This document shows, one piece after another, positions 1-9,054 of a DNA stretch of 64,000 nt (within the stretch, counting starts at the first letter, position 1; each line of letters begins with the position of its first letter). Source of the DNA: Alphaproteobacteria bacterium (GTDB lineage: Bacteria; Pseudomonadota; Alphaproteobacteria; UBA7887). The stretch lies in assembly GCA_030739735.1 (NCBI GenBank), contig JASLYQ010000013.1, positions 1 to 64,000 of the forward strand, given 5' to 3'. Below the pieces are notes generated by a model, which made no database searches, was not told the DNA's origin, and saw only the letters and a program-made list of their open reading frames with translations. Position numbers and translations under genes: made by a program.

Positions 1-1103
1 TTACTTGGCGTATAGGATAGACAATTCTTATCTCGCCATTTATCAATCTGTTGCCACCAGATTTTGACAGCAGCCTCACGAGTGTGGCACTTATGTTTTT
101 TCAAACCCGCCAGGATATCGTCGAGCACGTTGGCAACATCGCCAACAATCGGCACGTCGATGGAGACGTTCTTATTAATCGACGAAGGATCGATATCGAT
201 GTGAATTTTTGTCGAATCCGGTGAGAAGTCGGCCAGGCGACCCGTCACGCGGTCATCGAAACGCGCCCCGACTACCAGCATCACGTCACAGCGATGCATG
301 GCCAGGTTGGCCTCGTAAGTGCCGTGCATGCCTAGCATGCCGAGCGACTGCGGATCTGTTGCTGGAAATGCCCCCAGCCCCATCAGCGTCTGAGTCACGG
401 GAAATTTGGTCAGCGCCGCCAGCTCGCGCAACAGCTTACTTGCACGCGGTCCGGAATTTATCACGCCACCGCCTGAGTAGATGATCGGCCGCTCCGCCTC
501 GGCGAGCAACTTCACGGCCTCAGCGACACGCTCATGCGGCGCATTCATTTTTGGCCGGTAGGTGCGATGCCGAACCTCGCCAATGGGCTTGTAGTCGGCG
601 CTGTCGTTGACCACATCCTTCGGCAGATCGACCACGACCGGCCCGGGCCGGCCCGAGCGCGCAACGTGAAACGCTTCTGCTATGCTGCGGGCGAGATCGT
701 TGACATCCTTGACTAGATAATTGTGCTTGGTGCAAGCCCGCGTGATACCGACGGTATCGGCTTCCTGGAAGGCGTCGTTGCCGATCAGATGAGTTGGTAC
801 CTGACCGGTCAGACAAACCACCGGGATCGAGTCCATCATGGCATCGGCAAGACCGGTTACCGCATTTGTCGCGCCCGGGCCGGATGTCACGAGCACAGCG
901 CCTACCTTACCAGTCGAGCGCGCATAGCCTTCCGCCGCGTGCACCGCCGCCTGCTCGTGGCGGGTCAGCACATGCCGCAGATTGTTCTGCTGGAACAGTG
1001 CGTCATAAATCGGAAGCACGGCGCCGCCCGGATAGCCGAAAATGACGTCAACGCCCTGGTCCACCAGGGATTTAATGACGATCTCGCCTCCAAGCAATTT
1101 CAT
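1..1103 (-). CDS. ilvI: Acetolactate synthase large subunit, cut by left edge
   Basis: Thiamine-diphosphate enzyme that condenses two pyruvates (or pyruvate with 2-oxobutyrate) in branched-chain amino acid synthesis. I translated the minus strand by hand: one open frame starts at 1103 (MKLLGGEIVIKSL) and is still open at base 1, giving about 367 residues of the usual 570-590. The N-terminal PYR domain is typical: GYPGGAVLPIYDAL, then RHEQAAVHAAEGYAR with the catalytic glutamate, then TSGPGATNAVTGLADA. The central domain follows (MLVVGARFDDRVTG). The C-terminal diphosphate-binding domain lies outside the window. It is transcribed leftward, just downstream of miaA (30 bp). A small regulatory subunit (ilvH) probably follows beyond the edge, which is inference. 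Confidence 0.93.
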   Translation of the reverse strand, partial: MKLLGGEIVIKSLVDQGVDVIFGYPGGAVLPIYDALFQQNNLRHVLTRHEQAAVHAAEGYARSTGKVGAVLVTSGPGATNAVTGLADAMMDSIPVVCLTGQVPTHLIGNDAFQEADTVGITRACTKHNYLVKDVNDLARSIAEAFHVARSGRPGPVVVDLPKDVVNDSADYKPIGEVRHRTYRPKMNAPHERVAEAVKLLAEAERPIIYSGGGVINSGPRASKLLRELAALTKFPVTQTLMGLGAFPATDPQSLGMLGMHGTYEANLAMHRCDVMLVVGARFDDRVTGRLADFSPDSTKIHIDIDPSSINKNVSIDVPIVGDVANVLDDILAGLKKHKCHTREAAVKIWWQQIDKWRDKNCLSYTPS

Positions 1104-1132
1104 CTTAGCCTCCGTTACGCACCACAACGGCC

Positions 1133-2137
1133 TCAAAGGGCGCGCAAGCTAGTATCCGCGCGGTCTGCGGTCAACAGGAAGCTGTCTACTACGGCCAAGG
1201 CCCGTACCTCTAAGTCAGGCCCCGGAGGTAAGGTGATGTCGGGAGCATATTGGTGGCGGAACCAAGTGAGCTGCCGCTTAGCATAGCGGCGCGTCGCCTG
1301 TTTCGCACGGCGCAACGCCTCGTCGCGGTTGATCTCGCCTACCAGATGTGCTGCGATCGCCTCGACGCCCAGCGCCTTCATTGCCGGCACGCTCGGGTCC
1401 ATGCCAACCCTCATCAACGCCGCGACCTCTTCCAAAGCGCCGGCTTCAAACATGACCTTGAGGCGAGCATCGCAGGCAGCATAGAGCTCCTCCCGGCCCG
1501 GCAGCAGCAGCAACTTCAAGGCCGGCCATGCCAGCGCCTCCGCTTCCTGCGTGCGCCAGTCTTCGAAAGGCCGGCCGCTCGCCTCGACTACTTCCCAGGC
1601 ACGGATCAGACGTTGCTGGTCGCCCGCCGCAATGCGCGACGCAGCGGCCGGATCGCGCTCGGCGAGCGCCGCGCGGAAAGCGTCTTCACCGAGCGCGCCA
1701 TAGCGCGCTCGAGCGGCGGCTCGCACCGCTGGTGAAATGTCAGGCATTGGTGACAGGCCTTTGAGAAACGCACGGATGTAAAGCCCACTGCCGCCGACCA
1801 CGATCGGCACCTGCGAAGCGGCAAGCGTCTCTTCCACTGCCGTCAACGCAAGTGCGCGCCATTGCGCCACGGAGCATGCGGTTTCAGCCGACATCACTCC
1901 GTACAACCTGTGTGGCACCTGCGCCGCGTCCGCAGCATCGGGACGCGCCGTAAGCAATCGCAGCTCGCGATAGACCTGCATGCTGTCGGCGTTTATAAGG
2001 ACCGCACTACGGCCAAACTCAGCCAAGCCTTTTGCAATAGCCAGCGCCAACGCAGACTTGCCGGATGCCGTTGGCCCGGCAAGCACCACGACACCTTCCC
2101 CAGCGTCCTGCGGTCCATTTGTCACACCAGTCGTCAT
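1133..2137 (-). CDS. miaA: tRNA dimethylallyltransferase MiaA
   Basis: Transfers a dimethylallyl group to N6 of A37 in tRNAs that read UNN codons. The 334-residue product has the family P-loop GPTASGKSALALAIA near residue 20, the substrate-binding INADSMQVYRELRLLTARP, and VGGSGLYIRAFLKGL. The length is normal. The start at 2137 (MTTGVTNG) was chosen because homology begins directly after it; the frame stays open upstream to 2737 but that extension is only antisense to serB. This ATG shares the tetranucleotide CATG with the serB start on the other strand, so the two genes diverge with overlapping start codons. The 3' end lies 30 bp from the acetolactate synthase gene, probably one leftward transcript. 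Confidence 0.93.
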   Translation of the reverse strand: MTTGVTNGPQDAGEGVVVLAGPTASGKSALALAIAKGLAEFGRSAVLINADSMQVYRELRLLTARPDAADAAQVPHRLYGVMSAETACSVAQWRALALTAVEETLAASQVPIVVGGSGLYIRAFLKGLSPMPDISPAVRAAARARYGALGEDAFRAALAERDPAAASRIAAGDQQRLIRAWEVVEASGRPFEDWRTQEAEALAWPALKLLLLPGREELYAACDARLKVMFEAGALEEVAALMRVGMDPSVPAMKALGVEAIAAHLVGEINRDEALRRAKQATRRYAKRQLTWFRHQYAPDITLPPGPDLEVRALAVVDSFLLTADRADTSLRAL

Positions 2138-3041
2138 GAGTAGCATCCTCACACTGATCGCCGCTCGCGGTAAAGCGCAGCTGGCTGCCGCCGCCGTAGA
2201 GAGCGTTAAGACGGCCCTGAGAGAAGCTGGCGCCACACTAGGATCGCCGCTCACGCTAGCTCCGGAAGAGGCCATGGAAATCCCCTTCACCAGCATACCC
2301 CCTGTCGCCGCCACGGCCGCGGCGCACGATGCCCTGGCGGGACAGCCCATCGATGCGGTCGCACAGCCGGCCGCCGGGCGGCGCAAGGCGCTCTTGGTGG
2401 CAGATATGGATTCCACTATCATCAACGGTGAGACCATCGACGCCATGGCCGCACTGACGGGACAGGGAGACGAGGTCTCGGCGATCACCGCAGCAGCCAT
2501 GCGCGGCGAACTCGACTTCGCCGATTCCCTACGCCGCCGGGTGGCGCTCTTCGCAAACCAGCCCGATAGCCTATTGCAGCAGGTCCGCGACGAGATCATC
2601 ACTCTCAATCCCGGCGCCCTCGCTCTGCTCGCGACTATGCGGGCGCACGGCGCCCACACGGTCTTGGTGTCAGGCGGCTTCACGCTCTTTACCGAGTACG
2701 TGGCGGCGCTGGCAGGATTCGATGCCCACCAGGGCAATCAAGTCGAGATCGTTGACGGACGCCTAACGGGAGAGGTGGTCGAGCCGATCATTAATCGGGA
2801 CGGCAAACGCAGGGCCCTGCGCGAGATTGCGGCCGGGCGCGATATCACCAATGCTGCCGTGCTCGCGGTCGGTGATGGCGCCAACGACCTCGACATGCTG
2901 GCGGCCGCAGGCCTCGGTGTAGCCTATCGCGCTAAACTCGCCATTGCCGAAGCGGCATCGGCACGCATAGACCACGCTGATCTCACGGCGCTTCTCTATA
3001 TGCAGGGTTATCGGGCCGATGACATCGTCGCCGGCCCGTAG
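2136..3041 (+). CDS. serB: Phosphoserine phosphatase SerB
   Basis: HAD-family phosphatase for the last step of serine synthesis. The 301-residue product has an alphaproteobacterial-type N-terminal region (MSSILTLIAARGK) and then the catalytic HAD core. Motif I is VADMDSTIINGE (both aspartates present), motif II is VLVSGGFTLFTEYVA, the motif III lysine lies around DGKRRAL, and motif IV is VGDGANDLDMLAAAGLGVA. The start at 2136 fits the conserved N-terminus (LTLIA). The frame is open from 1980, but that stretch is antisense to miaA. Its ATG overlaps the divergent miaA start. It ends 3 bp before the degP stop on the opposite strand, so the two genes converge tail to tail. Confidence 0.93.
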   Translation: MSSILTLIAARGKAQLAAAAVESVKTALREAGATLGSPLTLAPEEAMEIPFTSIPPVAATAAAHDALAGQPIDAVAQPAAGRRKALLVADMDSTIINGETIDAMAALTGQGDEVSAITAAAMRGELDFADSLRRRVALFANQPDSLLQQVRDEIITLNPGALALLATMRAHGAHTVLVSGGFTLFTEYVAALAGFDAHQGNQVEIVDGRLTGEVVEPIINRDGKRRALREIAAGRDITNAAVLAVGDGANDLDMLAAAGLGVAYRAKLAIAEAASARIDHADLTALLYMQGYRADDIVAGP

Positions 3042-3044
3042 CGA

Positions 3045-4574
3045 TTAACTGTCCAGCAAGCGCAAGGCGATGAACTGCAGATCGCCTTGGCGGTCGAGCA
3101 GCAACAGCACCGTCCTCTTGTCGTGCTGGCGATGCTCCTCAACCTTGGCCTCAACATCGGCCGGCGTGCTGACCTCTTCCTGTCCGACCTCGACGATGAT
3201 GTCGCCGGGCTGCACGCCCTTCTCGGCCGCAACACCGCTAGCATCGACGGCGACCACCATGACGCCGTTGACGTCTTCCTGGATCTGGAACTCGGTGCGC
3301 AGCTCATCGGTCAGTGCGGACAGCGTCAGACCCAGCGCCGGCACCTCCGAGAGAACCGGTACCTCAGACTCCGGCACGGCCGCGGACGCGACCTGAGTGC
3401 CGGTCTCGTCAAGCCGGCCGACAGTCACCGGCAGGGCGACGACCGCACCGTCACGCCAGACTTCCACGGTCACCTGCTTGTCGATCTGGGTCTCAGCAAC
3501 GATCCGCGGCAGGCGCCGCATAGTCTCAACCGACTTGCCGTCAAAAGTGACGATGACGTCGCCAACCTCAATGCCTGCAGCGGCTGCCGGACTGTCAGCC
3601 GAGATGCTCGCCACCAAGGCCCCGCGGGAACGGTCGAGCCCGAGGCTTTCAGCCAGATCGTCGGTAACGGTCTGGATGCGAACTCCGAGCCAACCGCGCC
3701 GCGTCTCACCATATTCTCGCAGCTGATACACCACGTGGCGCGCTAGGTTCGAAGGCACCGCAAAACCGATGCCGACGCTGCCGCCAGAGGGGGAATAGAT
3801 AGCGGTATTGATGCCGATCACGTGCCCTTCCATGTTGAACAGCGGGCCGCCGGAGTTGCCCCGGTTGATCGAGGCGTCGGTCTGCAGGAAGTCATCGAAG
3901 GGGCCGGCGTTGATATCTCGCGCCCGGGCCGAGATGATGCCTGCGGTGACGGTGTTCCCAAGGCCGAACGGATTGCCGATAGCAACCACCCAATGGCCTA
4001 CCCTGGCACCATCCGAATCACCCCATTCCACCGCATTCAAAGGCGATTCCGGCTCGACCTTGAGCACCGCCACGTCAGTCTTAGGATCGTGTCCGACCAG
4101 CTCCGCCCTCAACGACGTCTCGTCGGCAAAGGTCACAGTGATCTCAGCAGCATCGGCGATGACATGGTTGTTGGTAACGATGAAACCGCTGGAATCGATA
4201 ACGAAACCGGAGCCGAGCGACGTCGTGCGCGGCCGAGGCCGGTCCTCCGGTGCTTCGCCTTGGCGATCGAAGAAGTCGCGGAAGAATTCCTCGAACGGCG
4301 ATCCCGGCGGAAATTGCGGTACCTGCGGAGGGTTCCCCTGAAAGTTCTCCCCCTCCTGCGTCGTCGAGATATTGACCACTGCAGGCACCAGCCTATCAGA
4401 AAGATCAGCGAAATCCTCCGGCCCACCAGCCGCCTGAGCGGAAAAGCCAGCGGGCAGAAAGACAACCAGCAGCCCTATAGCGGCGACAGCGACACGGCGT
4501 GGATTCAAAGGTCGATCCTCCAATACGGGAGCGCGCGGCCCAACAGCGTCAGCGCAACACGCGAACGTCTTCAA
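3045..4574 (-). CDS. degP: DegP/Do-type periplasmic serine protease
   Basis: Periplasmic HtrA-family protease and chaperone for misfolded envelope proteins. 509 residues: signal peptide (RRVAVAAIGLLVVF...SAQA), trypsin-like domain with the full triad (His in VTNNHVIADA, Asp in KTDVAVLKV, Ser in NRGNSGGPLF), then two PDZ domains around GWLGVRIQTVTDDLA and LGLTLSALTDELR. A Pro/Arg-rich loop (APEDRPRPRTTS) lies before the active-site strand, as in the LA loop of the family. The true start may be the internal TTG (LNPRRVAV, about 22 codons in), which gives a more usual signal peptide; 4574 is the upstream ATG. It sits downstream of hflK-hflC-DUF2065 on the same strand, a common alphaproteobacterial membrane quality-control block. 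Confidence 0.93.
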   Translation of the reverse strand: MKTFACCADAVGPRAPVLEDRPLNPRRVAVAAIGLLVVFLPAGFSAQAAGGPEDFADLSDRLVPAVVNISTTQEGENFQGNPPQVPQFPPGSPFEEFFRDFFDRQGEAPEDRPRPRTTSLGSGFVIDSSGFIVTNNHVIADAAEITVTFADETSLRAELVGHDPKTDVAVLKVEPESPLNAVEWGDSDGARVGHWVVAIGNPFGLGNTVTAGIISARARDINAGPFDDFLQTDASINRGNSGGPLFNMEGHVIGINTAIYSPSGGSVGIGFAVPSNLARHVVYQLREYGETRRGWLGVRIQTVTDDLAESLGLDRSRGALVASISADSPAAAAGIEVGDVIVTFDGKSVETMRRLPRIVAETQIDKQVTVEVWRDGAVVALPVTVGRLDETGTQVASAAVPESEVPVLSEVPALGLTLSALTDELRTEFQIQEDVNGVMVVAVDASGVAAEKGVQPGDIIVEVGQEEVSTPADVEAKVEEHRQHDKRTVLLLLDRQGDLQFIALRLLDS

Positions 4575-4621
4575 GGTAGAGGCTCACCACCACCGTTTCA
4601 AGATAAGGGGCCGTGGCCCGA

Positions 4622-4810
4622 TCAGCCACGTATCGCCCACACCACCGCGACACCCAGACAAGCGGCGATCAACCCGCCGATTCGCAGCGTCGAAGAGGTC
4701 ATCTCCTGTGCCTTCAGAGCCATATTCCGCATCTGGTCCGGAAACAACGCCCAAGCCGCCCCTTCGATGACCAGAACCAAAGCCAATGCCGTCCACAGAT
4801 CGCCGATCAG
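4622..4810 (-). CDS. DUF2065 (YjeT-like) small membrane protein
   Basis: Short gene found by translating the gap between hflC and degP. The 62-codon product reads LIGDLWTALALVLVIEGA then AWALFPDQMRNMALKAQ and STLRIGGLIAACLGVAVVW, ending AIRG. This is the two-helix hairpin of the DUF2065/YjeT family (usual length about 60), normally found beside hflKC. There is no ATG at the front: the best alignment starts at CTG 4810-4808, which overlaps the hflC stop (CTGA), with TTG codons a few residues downstream as alternatives. The overlap suggests translational coupling with hflC. Function is unknown; a link to FtsH/HflKC is inferred from position only. Confidence 0.8.
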   Translation of the reverse strand: MIGDLWTALALVLVIEGAAWALFPDQMRNMALKAQEMTSSTLRIGGLIAACLGVAVVWAIRG

Positions 4811-5694
4811 CGCGGTTCCCTTGGTGCGTTCGGCGTGGTCTCGCCAAAATAGCGAAAAAACTCGCTATCCGGCGACAACACCATGGTGGTATCGCCGCTG
4901 CCGAGCGCCTTCTGATAGGCCTGCATGGAGCGGTAGAAGGCGAAGAAATCCGGATCCCGGTTGAAGGCTTCGGAAAAGATGCGGTTGGAATCGCCTTCGC
5001 CTTCACCGCGCAGAATCTGCCCCTCGCGCTCGGCCTCGGCTACGATCACGACACGCTTGCGGTCGGCTTCCGCACGGATGCGCTGAGCTTCCTCGGCACC
5101 TTTTGCGCGCAGCTCCGCCGCTTCCTGCTGACGCTCGGTCTGCATGCGACGGAAGACGGCTTCCGAGTTGGCCTGCGGCAGATCGGCGTGCTTGATGCGC
5201 ACGTCGTAGACGCGAATGCCGAAAGCCATCGCCTCCTCGCGCACGCTGTCGGCGATGAGCCGCATCAACATTTCGCGATCTTCCGAGATGACGTCCTGCA
5301 AGGGCACGGTACCGAGCACTTTACGCAGGTTGGAGTTGATGATGGCACCCAGCCGCGGACGCAGCACGTTCTCGGTGCGCACCGTCTGGTAGAACTTGAG
5401 GGGGTTCTCTATCTTGAAGCGGGCGAAGGCGTCGACCACTAGGCGCTTTTGGTCCGAGGCAATGACTTCCTCCGCCGGAGCATCGTAGTCGAGCAGACGG
5501 TTGTCGAGGATAATCGCCTCCTGGATCATCGGCCACTTCACGAAAAGGCCGGGCTCCTTGATGACCCGCATGGGCTCACCAAATTGTAAGACCAAGGCCT
5601 GCTGGCGTTGCTCCACAGTGAACAGAGATCCCGATACGCCGATCAGCAGAACGATGGCGATAACGCCCAACAGGGCTTTCACAAAACCGCTCAT
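4807..5694 (-). CDS. hflC: FtsH protease regulator HflC
   Basis: SPFH/band-7 membrane protein that with HflK forms the large periplasmic cage around FtsH. 295 residues: N-terminal membrane anchor (ALLGVIAIVLLIGVSG), SPFH core (EQRQQALVLQFGEPMRVI, PGLFVKWP), then a charged coiled coil (QTERQQEAAELRAKGAEEA) and the C-terminal YQKALGSGDTTMVLSPDSEF motif. The length is normal. The start overlaps the hflK stop by 4 bp (ATGA), so translation is coupled; downstream is the DUF2065 gene. Confidence 0.95.
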   Translation of the reverse strand: MSGFVKALLGVIAIVLLIGVSGSLFTVEQRQQALVLQFGEPMRVIKEPGLFVKWPMIQEAIILDNRLLDYDAPAEEVIASDQKRLVVDAFARFKIENPLKFYQTVRTENVLRPRLGAIINSNLRKVLGTVPLQDVISEDREMLMRLIADSVREEAMAFGIRVYDVRIKHADLPQANSEAVFRRMQTERQQEAAELRAKGAEEAQRIRAEADRKRVVIVAEAEREGQILRGEGEGDSNRIFSEAFNRDPDFFAFYRSMQAYQKALGSGDTTMVLSPDSEFFRYFGETTPNAPREPR

Positions 5695-6803
5695 CGAACT
5701 GTCTCCCCGCCAGCGCCTGTTTGCGCCCGACGCTGAATCTCCGGCAAGGGCAAGTAGGGCACGACGCCACTGTTACCGCCATCGCTGTCAATGATCACCT
5801 TGTTCATATCTGCGAAGACCTCCTCCAGCGTCTCGAGATAGATGCGCTTGCGCGTGACGTCCTTGGCCAGGTCATACTGCTCGAAAACCTTGATGAAGCG
5901 CTGTGCTGAACCTTCAGCGTGCGCCACCACTTGTTCCTTGTACGCTTGAGCCTCGTTGCGCACCTGGGCGGCACGCCCACGAGCCTCCGGAATGACGCGG
6001 TTATGATATGCGTTGGCCTCGTTGATGGCACGCTCCTGATCGGCGCGCGCGCGCTGTACATCGCGATAATCGTCGATGACGGCAGACGGGGGATCAGCGC
6101 GCTGCAACAGCAGCTCGGTCACCATGATACCGGACCCGTACTCATCGAGAACAACCTGCAACAGATTGGCAGCCTTGGCGGCAACTTCCTGACGACCTTC
6201 GGCGAGGGCAGAGGCGATAACGGAATCGCCGATCACCTCGCGCATGACGCTTTCGCCAACCAGTTTCACCGTCTCATTCGGATTGCGGACATTGAACGCA
6301 AAGGCTTCCGCATCTTTAACCTGCCATTGCACGATAAAGCTGATGTCGATGATATTCTCGTCGCCGGTCAGCATCAGGCTTTCCTGCTCGAGACGCTGTT
6401 CGCCCCGGTCACCGACCTCGACGCGGCGAACCGTCAGCACGGGCACCTTGAGCACCGATTCCACCGGATAGGGAAGGTGCAAGTGCAAGCCGGGATCAGT
6501 AGTGCGGTGATATTCGCCAAAGCGCAGCACCAGCGCCTGTTCCTCGGGCTCAACCGTGTAAACGCCGCTAAAGCCCCACAGCACGAGAGCCGCGATGATC
6601 GCGAGCATCAAGCCCTTGCCGCCAAAACCTCCCGGCAACACGGTGCGCATGCGGTCCTGGCCGCGGCGCAGAAGATCCTCAAGATCCGGCCCCTGTGGCG
6701 AGCCACCACCACCTTGACCGCCGCCATCACTACCCTTGCCGTTGCCGCCGCCACGCGGTCCCCATGGGCCGCCATTGCCGCCGCCCTGATTAGTCCAAGG
6801 CAT
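5691..6803 (-). CDS. hflK: FtsH protease regulator HflK
   Basis: Partner of HflC in the FtsH-associated SPFH complex. 370 residues from the ATG at 6803 (MPWTNQGGG), chosen because the Gly/Asn-rich cytoplasmic N-terminus typical of HflK starts there and AGGGACAGG lies a few bases upstream; the frame is open back to 6902 but that extension is not family-like. A transmembrane helix (LMLAIIAALVLWGFSGVY) is followed by the band-7 domain (EEQALVLRFGEYHRTTDPG) and a coiled coil (QERAINEANAYHNRVIPEA). It is first gene of hflK-hflC-DUF2065-degP and diverges from mrp, leaving a promoter region of about 140 bp (6804-6946). Confidence 0.94.
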   Translation of the reverse strand: MPWTNQGGGNGGPWGPRGGGNGKGSDGGGQGGGGSPQGPDLEDLLRRGQDRMRTVLPGGFGGKGLMLAIIAALVLWGFSGVYTVEPEEQALVLRFGEYHRTTDPGLHLHLPYPVESVLKVPVLTVRRVEVGDRGEQRLEQESLMLTGDENIIDISFIVQWQVKDAEAFAFNVRNPNETVKLVGESVMREVIGDSVIASALAEGRQEVAAKAANLLQVVLDEYGSGIMVTELLLQRADPPSAVIDDYRDVQRARADQERAINEANAYHNRVIPEARGRAAQVRNEAQAYKEQVVAHAEGSAQRFIKVFEQYDLAKDVTRKRIYLETLEEVFADMNKVIIDSDGGNSGVVPYLPLPEIQRRAQTGAGGETVR

Positions 6804-6946
6804 GTTCAACCTGTCCCTTCGATAAACTCGTTTCGCCCCATTTCCGGACCACGATTTGCCGGCCCGCGCGGCAGGCCTTATATCTGGCGCGCGCTTGGCC
6901 ACGAGGCATGGCGCAGCATATTAGCGGAGCATGGGGTTTTTCAAGC

Positions 6947-8029
6947 ATGGTGGCGATAAGTGAGGTCGAGATTCGGGAGGCGTTGGCCGGCATAGCGGTG
7001 CCGGGGCGCGATAGCGACCCGATTTCACTCGGCATGATATTGGGCCTGGTAGTCAAGGACGGCAATGTCGGTTTCTCGATCGAGATCGACCCGGCCGATC
7101 ATGAGGTCATGGAAGGCTTACGCAAGACCTGCGAGCAAACTGTCCATGCCCTGCCGGGGGTGGTCTCTGTTACGGCCGTGCTGACTGCCGAGGTCGAGGC
7201 GCCTCAAGCCACGCCGACGTCTGAAGCCAGCGGCATTCCCGGTATTGGCGCAATCATCGCCGTGGCGAGCGGCAAGGGCGGCGTCGGAAAGTCGACGATC
7301 GCGGTCAACTTGGCGCTGGCATTGGCCGCCAATGGCAGCCGGGTGGGTATTCTCGATGCCGACATTTACGGCCCTTCGCTGCCACGCATGGTGGGATTGG
7401 GCGGGCGACCCGAAACTACCGACGGGAAAATACTCGAGCCCATGCGCGCCTATGGCGTGGCCTGCATGTCCATGGGGCTCCTGATCGAAGAAGACACACC
7501 GATGATCTGGCGGGGGCCTATGGTGCAGGGCGCGCTTGAACAAATGCTGCGCGATGTCGCCTGGGGCGAGCTCGATGTGTTGGTGGTCGATATGCCGCCC
7601 GGCACGGGCGATGCCCAGCTCACGCTGGCCCAGCGGGTACCGCTCGCCGGCGCGATTATCGTCTCGACACCACAGGACATTGCCTTGCTCGACGCTCGCA
7701 AAGGCCTCAACATGTTTCGCCGAGTCGACGTACCCGTGCTCGGCATCGTCGAGAATATGAGTTATTACATCTGCCCCGACTGTGGCCACCGGGCCGAAAT
7801 CTTCGGTCACGGCGGTGCGCGGGATACGGCCGCTAAGTTAGATGTCACTTTCCTCGGCGAAGTACCGCTGGATATTGAGATACGCGAGACATCTGACAAC
7901 GGCAGACCTATCGTCGTCTCACATGCTGATAGCCCGCATGCCCGCACTTTCCACGAGATTGCGGAGCACATCAGCGCGATGCTTTCTGGCGGAGCGCAGA
8001 AGCCACCGCCGAGGATCGTTATCGACTAG
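6947..8029 (+). CDS. mrp: Mrp/ApbC iron-sulfur cluster carrier ATPase
   Basis: P-loop ATPase that binds and delivers [4Fe-4S] clusters. The 360-residue product has an N-terminal MIP18/DUF59-like domain ([17 protein letters not shown]), then the deviant Walker [49 protein letters not shown], and the cluster-binding CPDC near the C-terminus in [19 protein letters not shown] start at the ATG at 6947 (MVAISEVEI); an upstream in-frame ATG at 6908 would add 13 residues that do not look conserved. Divergent from hflK. The stop overlaps the convergent thyX stop by 4 bp. Two Fe-S enzymes nearby (class I fumarase, Nap-type proteins) would be clients in principle. Confidence 0.93.
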   Translation: MVAISEVEIREALAGIAVPGRDSDPISLGMILGLVVKDGNVGFSIEIDPADHEVMEGLRKTCEQTVHALPGVVSVTAVLTAEVEAPQATPTSEASGIPGIGAIIAVASGKGGVGKSTIAVNLALALAANGSRVGILDADIYGPSLPRMVGLGGRPETTDGKILEPMRAYGVACMSMGLLIEEDTPMIWRGPMVQGALEQMLRDVAWGELDVLVVDMPPGTGDAQLTLAQRVPLAGAIIVSTPQDIALLDARKGLNMFRRVDVPVLGIVENMSYYICPDCGHRAEIFGHGGARDTAAKLDVTFLGEVPLDIEIRETSDNGRPIVVSHADSPHARTFHEIAEHISAMLSGGAQKPPPRIVID

Positions 8030-8976
8030 CCCTTCAGCACCGCCTCCAGCTCGCGCCATTCGCGCGGACTGAGGCCGCTATCGGCCTGTTCGACGGCCTC
8101 GCCAGCAAGCAGACGCTTGACCACGACAAGCGCGGGCGCGGATAACGACACAGCACCATAAGCGTAATCCATAAAAGCAGCGTAAGTAGCAGGAACCCAG
8201 GCTTTTAGCACTTTCTCCAGCATTACGTCGGCATAGGCACGTATCTCATATTGCGCGTGGTTGTCGGCGCGCAGAGACAGAAAATGCAGCAGATTGTGCA
8301 AATCGGTCTTCCAATACCATTGGGTATAAAAGCCAAGGCTGAGGTTCATCCGTGCCAACTCGCGCGCGAGGCCCGTGCGTGAATCGTCGATACCCTCCCC
8401 GTCGTCATCCTCGTTGAGCATCTCGACATAGTGTGCGTGAGCGCGCTCGGCATCGTCGCGCAGCACATCGAGCACGCGCGCAGCCTCCGCGCCCTCCAAC
8501 ACTTTTCCGCGCCCTTGCCGATTCGCAGTCGATTGTGCCGCCAGATGCTCCGGTGCCGGCAGATAGAACTCGTTATCGAGGATCGAATAGCGCGCAGAGT
8601 ATTCGTTGACGTTGGCGGTACGGTGGCGAATCCATTGCCGCGCGACGAAGATCGGCAGCTTCACATGGAACTTGATCTCGCACATCTCGAAGGGCGTGGT
8701 GTGGCGGTGGCGTAGGAGATAGCGAATCAGGCCTGTGTCCTCGCGCACCTTGCGCGTGCCCGTGCCGTATGACACCCGCGCCGCCTGCACCACCGCGCTG
8801 TCGTCGCCCATATAGTCAATAACACGCACGAAGCCGTGGTCAAGCACCGGTAGCGCCTCGTATAACAGTGCCTCCAGGGCCGGCACCGTAGCCCGCAGTG
8901 TTTGCAAGCTTTGCCCACGTTGGGCCGCTACTTCTGCCGCCTGCGCCTCGCTTAGCACCTCATTGCCGTCGCCCAT
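8026..8976 (-). CDS. thyX: Flavin-dependent thymidylate synthase ThyX
   Basis: Makes dTMP from dUMP with FAD and methylene-tetrahydrofolate, unrelated to ThyA. 316 residues. The ThyX signature is seen in [19 protein letters not shown], with the upstream FAD-contacting [20 protein letters not shown] and the downstream [19 protein letters not shown]. The length is normal for alphaproteobacteria. Tail-to-tail with mrp (4-bp overlap). Its start region faces the ssrA gene, with which it shares a short divergent intergenic region containing two overlapping inverted repeats. Confidence 0.95.
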   Translation of the reverse strand: MGDGNEVLSEAQAAEVAAQRGQSLQTLRATVPALEALLYEALPVLDHGFVRVIDYMGDDSAVVQAARVSYGTGTRKVREDTGLIRYLLRHRHTTPFEMCEIKFHVKLPIFVARQWIRHRTANVNEYSARYSILDNEFYLPAPEHLAAQSTANRQGRGKVLEGAEAARVLDVLRDDAERAHAHYVEMLNEDDDGEGIDDSRTGLARELARMNLSLGFYTQWYWKTDLHNLLHFLSLRADNHAQYEIRAYADVMLEKVLKAWVPATYAAFMDYAYGAVSLSAPALVVVKRLLAGEAVEQADSGLSPREWRELEAVLKG

Positions 8977-9017
8977 CGGCTCCCCCTACCCGCAACGGGT
9001 CTTCCGAATTCCCACCT

Positions 9018-9051
9018 GACGCCTTATATACAAGGCGTCGGCTCTGCCGAC
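9018..9051. promoter_or_regulatory. Two overlapping, mutually exclusive hairpins between thyX and ssrA
   Basis: GACGCCTT (9018-9025) and AAGGCGTC (9032-9039) form a perfect 8-bp inverted repeat around ATATAC. GTCGGC (9037-9042) and GCCGAC (9046-9051) form a second perfect 6-bp repeat around TCT. The two stems share GTC at 9037-9039, so in RNA only one could form fully. The AT-rich loop TTATATAC resembles a -10 element, so this may simply be the ssrA promoter with a symmetrical operator. Function is inferred. Confidence 0.4.
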
Positions 9052-9054
9052 TAT

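Noticed and set aside
2138-2737. N-terminal extension of the miaA frame
   Set aside because: Lies antisense to serB, low-complexity Ala/Ser, and MiaA homology begins at 2137.
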